This document shows, in pieces, positions 60,398-64,000 of a stretch of 64,000 nucleotides of DNA. The notes below the pieces were generated by a model. That model saw nothing but the letters and a program-made list of their open reading frames with translations. It searched no databases and was not told where the DNA came from. Within the stretch, counting starts at the first letter, position 1; every line of letters begins with the position of its first letter. Source of the DNA: Sphaerochaetaceae bacterium (GTDB lineage: Bacteria; Spirochaetota; Spirochaetia; Sphaerochaetales; Sphaerochaetaceae). The stretch lies in the NCBI GenBank assembly GCA_028532765.1, contig JAQQAR010000066.1:1-64000 (forward strand), in the 5' to 3' direction. The position numbers were made by a program, and so were the translations under genes.

Positions 60398-61191
60398 TCG
60401 ATAAGAGTGTATTGCTACAGTACTTTCCTGCATATTTACGAGACTTGAATGAACTGCAACCGTATCTGCTTAAAGAATACATTCAATGCCAGATATTGGA
60501 ATTTTTGTCACAAACAAAGTATATCGAACATATGGTGTTCATTGGAGGTACCAATCTTCGCCTTATTAAGCATATAGATCGTTTTAGTGAAGATCTTGAT
60601 TTTGACTGCGTAGATATGACACAGACTGAATTCATGCATATGACTGATAGCATTCTGGTATATTTGCGGCGTCTAGGGTATCAGGTAATACCGAAAGAGA
60701 AAGAGCACGAAGGGCTGCAGGCTTTTAGAAGGAGTCTCTATTTCCCTGAACTGCTCTACACACTTCAATTTAGCGGTTATAGGAATGCAAGATTTCTCAT
60801 AAAAATTGAAGCTCAGGATCAAGGCTACACCTATCCGGTTACGAGCGCTTTTATCCAAAGCTGTGGTTTTTTCTTTCCTGTTCCTGTTCCGCCAGATGCA
60901 ACGCTGTGTTCAATGAAACTCTCAGCTCTTCTGCAAAGATCAAAAGGTAGAGATTTTTATGATGCACAATTTCTACTTTCCCAAACAGCGCCCGACTATG
61001 CGTATCTCACTTCAAAACATAATATTGAGAATCTTGCCATGTTGAAAGAAGCTCTCAAAGAACGAATTTCGCGTGTTGATCTTAAAGTGAAACAACGTGA
61101 TTTCGAACACCTCCTCTTTCAGAAAGAGAAAAGCAATATGATTCTCAATTTTCCTGCTTTCATTGAACACTACACGCATAGTGGGGGCTGA
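60394..61191 (+). CDS. AbiEii-type nucleotidyltransferase toxin
   Basis: A 265-residue protein of the AbiEii/AbiGii family (DNA-polymerase-beta fold). Motifs: VFIGGTNLRLIKHIDRFSEDLDFDC (GG-x-LR and the metal-binding SEDLDFD), then KIEAQDQG, and KLSALLQRSKGRDFYDAQFLL. Such toxins add nucleotides to tRNA or otherwise modify it and give phage abortive infection or dormancy. It is paired with the antitoxin gene upstream. It lies between dprA and alaS as a compact accessory insertion. Confidence 0.88.
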   Translation: MIDKSVLLQYFPAYLRDLNELQPYLLKEYIQCQILEFLSQTKYIEHMVFIGGTNLRLIKHIDRFSEDLDFDCVDMTQTEFMHMTDSILVYLRRLGYQVIPKEKEHEGLQAFRRSLYFPELLYTLQFSGYRNARFLIKIEAQDQGYTYPVTSAFIQSCGFFFPVPVPPDATLCSMKLSALLQRSKGRDFYDAQFLLSQTAPDYAYLTSKHNIENLAMLKEALKERISRVDLKVKQRDFEHLLFQKEKSNMILNFPAFIEHYTHSGG

Positions 61192-61197
61192 ACATCC

Positions 61198-61227
61198 TTG
61201 ACATGAAAACGTCGGGGAGACTACTAT
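61198..61227 (+). promoter_or_regulatory. Promoter of alaS, leaderless architecture
   Basis: TTGACA (61198-61203), 18 bases, TACTAT (61222-61227), then 8 bases to ATG 61236. A GGGGAGA lies upstream of the -10 (61213-61219), too far to serve the ATG. Confidence 0.6.
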
Positions 61228-61235
61228 CAACTATT

Positions 61236-63029
61236 ATGAAAAACCAGCTCACCGCCAACGAATTACGGCAAAAATTCATTGATTTCTTCGTATCCAAGGA
61301 TCATGCCCAGATCAGTGGTGCTTCCTTGATTCCCGAGAACGACCCAACGGTCCTGTTTACCACCGCCGGTATGCACCCCTTGGTACCCTATATCATGGGA
61401 AGCGAACACCCAGCAGGCACCCGCCTTACCGATTACCAGAAGTGTATCCGAACCGGAGATATTGAAGCGGTAGGGGACCCACACCATCTCACTTTCTTTG
61501 AGATGCTGGGTAACTGGTCCCTTGGGGATTACTTCAAGAAGGAAGCAATAGCCTTCAGTTATGAGTTCCTTACAGAGGTCCTTGGCATTGACCCTTCCCT
61601 CTTGTCTGTGACTGTTTTTGCAGGAGATGATGAGGTTCCCCGTGATGAGGATGCTGCATCTGCATGGGAAGGATATGGAATTCCACCAGAACGTATCTAT
61701 TATCTCGGAAGAGAGGATAACTGGTGGGGACCAGCAGGAGAAACCGGTCCTTGTGGTCCAGACAGCGAGATGTTCATCGATACCGGAAGACCGACGTGTG
61801 GCCCTGATTGCCGCCCCGGGTGTTCCTGTGGGAAATATTTTGAGATCTGGAATGATGTCTTCATGGGGTACAAGAAGAACAGTGACGGTACCTATAGTGA
61901 GATGGAGAGAAAGTGCGTCGATACCGGTATGGGAATCGAACGTACTATTGCAATCCTTCAGGGTAAGAAATCTGTCTATGAGACAGAGGTATTCACCCCA
62001 ATCATTGCAGGAATCGAGAAACTGTCTGGAAAACAATATGGTAATGATGAGGAGACTGACACCTCAGTACGTATTGTAGCAGACCATATTCGTACCAGTG
62101 TATTCATCCTTGGAGACCAGAGAGGGGTGGCTCCCTCCAACGTAGGTCAGGGCTACATCCTGCGCCGTCTGATCAGAAGGGCAGTGAGGCATGCTCATAA
62201 GTTGGGAATTGAAGGTTCCTTCCTCGGAGAGCTTGCACTTATCGTTCTTGAACTCTATAAGAAGCCCTACCCTGAGATTCTGGATAACAAGGATTTCATC
62301 CTGAAGGAGCTGGCTCAGGAAGAGGCAAAGTTCTCCGAGACCCTGGCAAAGGGTGAGCGGGAGTTTGAGAAAATGCTTCCCAACCTGCTCAAGGGAAAAA
62401 ACCGGGAGATCAGCGGAAGAACCGCCTTCAAGCTCTACGATACCTATGGTTATCCCATCGAGCTTACCAAGGAGTTGGCTGCAGAGCATGGGTTCACCGT
62501 TGATGAGGCTGGCTTCAATGCTGCATTTGAGAAGCACCAGGAGATCAGCCGAAGTGGTGCAGACAAGCAGTTCAAGGGTGGTCTTGCCGATCATAGCGAG
62601 AAAACCACTGCGCTGCATACAGCAACCCACCTGTTGCATAAGGCATTGAGAACGGTGCTTGGCGAGCATGTTGGTCAGAAGGGCTCCAACATTACAACCG
62701 AGCGACTCCGCTTTGACTTCACGCATCCCTCTGCCATGAGCAAGGAAGAGATACAACAGGTCGAGGATATGGTCAACGAGCAGATCAAGCGCAATCTACC
62801 GGTAACCTTTGAGACCATGACCGTAGAGGAAGCAAAAGCACAAGGTGCGATCGCATTCTTTGACAGCAAGTACGGGGAGCAGGTGAAAGTCTACTCAGTC
62901 GGGGATTTCTCCAAGGAGGTCTGTGGAGGCCCCCATGTGGAGAGTACCGGGAGTATGGGTCACTTCAAGATTCTCAAAGAGCAATCCTCCTCGGCAGGAG
63001 TGAGAAGGATCAAGGCTGTTCTGCAGTAA
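61236..63029 (+). CDS. alaS: Alanyl-tRNA synthetase, short form
   Basis: A 597-residue AlaRS, against ~870 in most bacteria. Present: the aminoacylation core (RQKFIDFFVSKDHAQISGASLIPENDPTVLFTTAGMHPLVP, FFEMLGNWSLGDYFKKEA, GPCGPDSEMF), the tRNA-recognition domain, and the editing domain with HTATHLLHKAL and CGGPHVESTG. It stops right after the editing domain, so the C-Ala/DHHA1 part used for dimerisation and tRNA elbow contact is absent. This is known in some spirochaetes and is not a local truncation, since the end is followed by an intact terminator. ATG 61236 is chosen over 61203, which lies in the promoter. Confidence 0.93.
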   Translation: MKNQLTANELRQKFIDFFVSKDHAQISGASLIPENDPTVLFTTAGMHPLVPYIMGSEHPAGTRLTDYQKCIRTGDIEAVGDPHHLTFFEMLGNWSLGDYFKKEAIAFSYEFLTEVLGIDPSLLSVTVFAGDDEVPRDEDAASAWEGYGIPPERIYYLGREDNWWGPAGETGPCGPDSEMFIDTGRPTCGPDCRPGCSCGKYFEIWNDVFMGYKKNSDGTYSEMERKCVDTGMGIERTIAILQGKKSVYETEVFTPIIAGIEKLSGKQYGNDEETDTSVRIVADHIRTSVFILGDQRGVAPSNVGQGYILRRLIRRAVRHAHKLGIEGSFLGELALIVLELYKKPYPEILDNKDFILKELAQEEAKFSETLAKGEREFEKMLPNLLKGKNREISGRTAFKLYDTYGYPIELTKELAAEHGFTVDEAGFNAAFEKHQEISRSGADKQFKGGLADHSEKTTALHTATHLLHKALRTVLGEHVGQKGSNITTERLRFDFTHPSAMSKEEIQQVEDMVNEQIKRNLPVTFETMTVEEAKAQGAIAFFDSKYGEQVKVYSVGDFSKEVCGGPHVESTGSMGHFKILKEQSSSAGVRRIKAVLQ

Positions 63030-63060
63030 CATGACTCTTGCTTAATAACGGTACATAAAA

Positions 63061-63084
63061 GAAGCCCTGCCTTTGCAGGGCTTC
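63061..63084. terminator. Bidirectional intrinsic terminator between alaS and rlmN
   Basis: GAAGCCCTGC (63061-63070), loop CTTT, GCAGGGCTTC (63075-63084) gives a perfect 10-bp stem. TTATCATTTT follows on the plus strand and the preceding AAAA serves the minus strand. Confidence 0.9.
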
Positions 63085-63108
63085 TTATCATTTTCAGCAT
63101 TGTGGTAA

Positions 63109-64000
63109 CTATTCGTCATCCTCATCATCGATCATCAACTCGTAGTCGAGACCTTTGTTGATGGGCACCGCCAGCTGTCCGCATGCCCCGTTGATCTCTC
63201 TGCCCCGTGATAGTCGCCTGGTATAATTGACTCGGTATCGGTCAAGTTCACGGCAGAAGGTATCGATCTCATCTTCGCTTGGGGTCTCATACGGGAGTTC
63301 CTCAGCGGGGTTCCAGGGGATGAGATTCACCACTACATTCATGCCTGCTACATAGGTAGCAAGCTTCTTGGCGCCGAACTCATCGGTATTTACACCACGC
63401 AACATGCAGTACTCGATGGTAAAACGTTTTCCTCCAACATGTTGGTACACCATCAATGCTTTCTTCAGAGCCATGATATCCCACTTCTCATTTACCGGCA
63501 TAATCTTCGAGCGGAGGCGATTGTCCGCACTTACCAAGGAGACAGCGAGCCTTACTGGGAGTTTTTGTTCTGCAAGTCGCAAGATACCAGGGACCACTCC
63601 ACAGGTGGAGATGGTTATCCTTCTCAGGCTGATGTTGAAGCTCTCTTTTGCATGTAGGTAGTGGATCGATTGGATTACCGGATTGATGTTTGCCAAGGGC
63701 TCTCCCATTCCCATATACACGATATGGGTGATGGGCTGGTCACTTACCGCTAGGAGGTGAATGTATTGTTCGATGATCTCATCGGCAGTAAGGTTCCTCA
63801 GCAAGCCCATGGTGCCTGTTCTGCAAAATGTGCATCCCATTGCACAACCAACTTGACTGGAAAGACATGCTGTATGCCGGCCACGCTTGTCTATAAGCAG
63901 GACACACTCGACGACTCTACCATCGTGGAGACGGATGCCCATCTTTGTGGCTCCACTTTCATCGGTCTCACTGGTTTCAACTGTTGATGAGACAGCACTC
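63109..64000 (-). CDS. rlmN: 23S rRNA (adenine-C2)-methyltransferase RlmN, N-terminus beyond window
   Basis: A radical SAM enzyme that methylates C2 of A2503 in 23S rRNA and A37 in some tRNAs. The visible 296 residues include the cluster motif GCAMGCTFCRTGTMGLLRNL, YMGMGEPLANINPV, RRITISTCGVVPGI, LAVSLVSADNRLR and the methyl-carrying cysteine in NGACGQL. The frame stays open through base 64000, so the ~60-residue N-terminal helical domain is cut off by the window edge rather than missing. The tail is acidic (IDDEDDE). Confidence 0.95.
   Translation of the reverse strand, partial: SAVSSTVETSETDESGATKMGIRLHDGRVVECVLLIDKRGRHTACLSSQVGCAMGCTFCRTGTMGLLRNLTADEIIEQYIHLLAVSDQPITHIVYMGMGEPLANINPVIQSIHYLHAKESFNISLRRITISTCGVVPGILRLAEQKLPVRLAVSLVSADNRLRSKIMPVNEKWDIMALKKALMVYQHVGGKRFTIEYCMLRGVNTDEFGAKKLATYVAGMNVVVNLIPWNPAEELPYETPSEDEIDTFCRELDRYRVNYTRRLSRGREINGACGQLAVPINKGLDYELMIDDEDDE

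Noticed and set aside
61236-63029. alaS as a truncated pseudogene
   Set aside because: All catalytic and editing motifs are present, the end coincides with the known short spirochaete form, and a proper terminator follows.

Overview
The window, from about base 1600 to the end, reads like the chromosome of a free-living, probably anaerobic spirochaete close to Sphaerochaeta. Signs are the TRAP and CUT1 binding proteins with spirochaete-style signal peptides, a short alanyl-tRNA synthetase lacking the C-Ala domain, NfnAB, flavodiiron/RIC stress genes and an AmmeMemoRadiSam operon. The first ~1.4-1.6 kb does not fit. It carries a ParA-like C-terminus, a degenerate Nudix protein and a secreted DNRLRE-like protein of Verrucomicrobia/Kiritimatiellota flavour, and it runs in frame into the C-terminal third of a spirochaete rimO. 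I read this as a foreign segment, most simply an assembly chimera.

Layout. 1-1600 foreign end and junction. 1.6-7.3 kb housekeeping (rimO fragment, pcrA-like helicase, an aminotransferase-like pseudoenzyme, rplM-rpsI, recX, PAP2 phosphatase). 7.4-14.6 kb a seven-gene operon: TAXI-type TRAP importer, 2-pyrone-4,6-dicarboxylate (PDC) lactonase, GalB hydratase, GntR regulator, GalD tautomerase and GalC/LigK aldolase. This is the complete lower branch of the gallate/protocatechuate 4,5-cleavage pathway without any ring-cleaving oxygenase. 14.7-22.2 kb minus-strand genes (lone trpB, trxA, alkD-like, glycerate kinase, trkH-trkA) plus a plus-strand M19 dipeptidase. 22.4-23.9 kb initiator tRNA, an oxidoreductase and a 12-bp tandem repeat. 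23.9-32.8 kb a sugar system: cytoplasmic LacI-sensor/histidine-kinase fusion, NarL-type regulator, CUT1 ABC importer without its ATPase, GH3 glycosidase. 32.9-35.7 kb AmmeMemoRadiSam operon and a C_GCAxxG_C_C protein. 35.8-46.9 kb purine operon purE-C-F-M-(N+O fusion)-AICAR transformylase-D-L.

46.9-64 kb: Hsp20 behind a textbook sigma-54 promoter, cupin, nfnAB, PTS EIIA-like gene, 5-formyl-THF cyclo-ligase, ECF EcfT/EcfA pair, tRNA-Phe, ABC-F ATPase with a ~510-base structured upstream region, an Fnr-like regulator followed by RIC and a flavodiiron protein, dprA, an AbiE toxin-antitoxin pair, alaS and a truncated rlmN.

The two observations I rate highest are the oxygenase-free PDC-scavenging operon and a recurrent promoter architecture in which the -10 hexamer lies only 6-9 bases before the start codon. 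The latter occurs at eight or so genes on both strands, and it predicts widespread leaderless mRNAs. Also notable are the PurN-PurO fusion paired with a stand-alone AICAR transformylase, and the LacI-type sensor fused to a kinase. All functional calls come from reading motifs and gene order; no database search was run.
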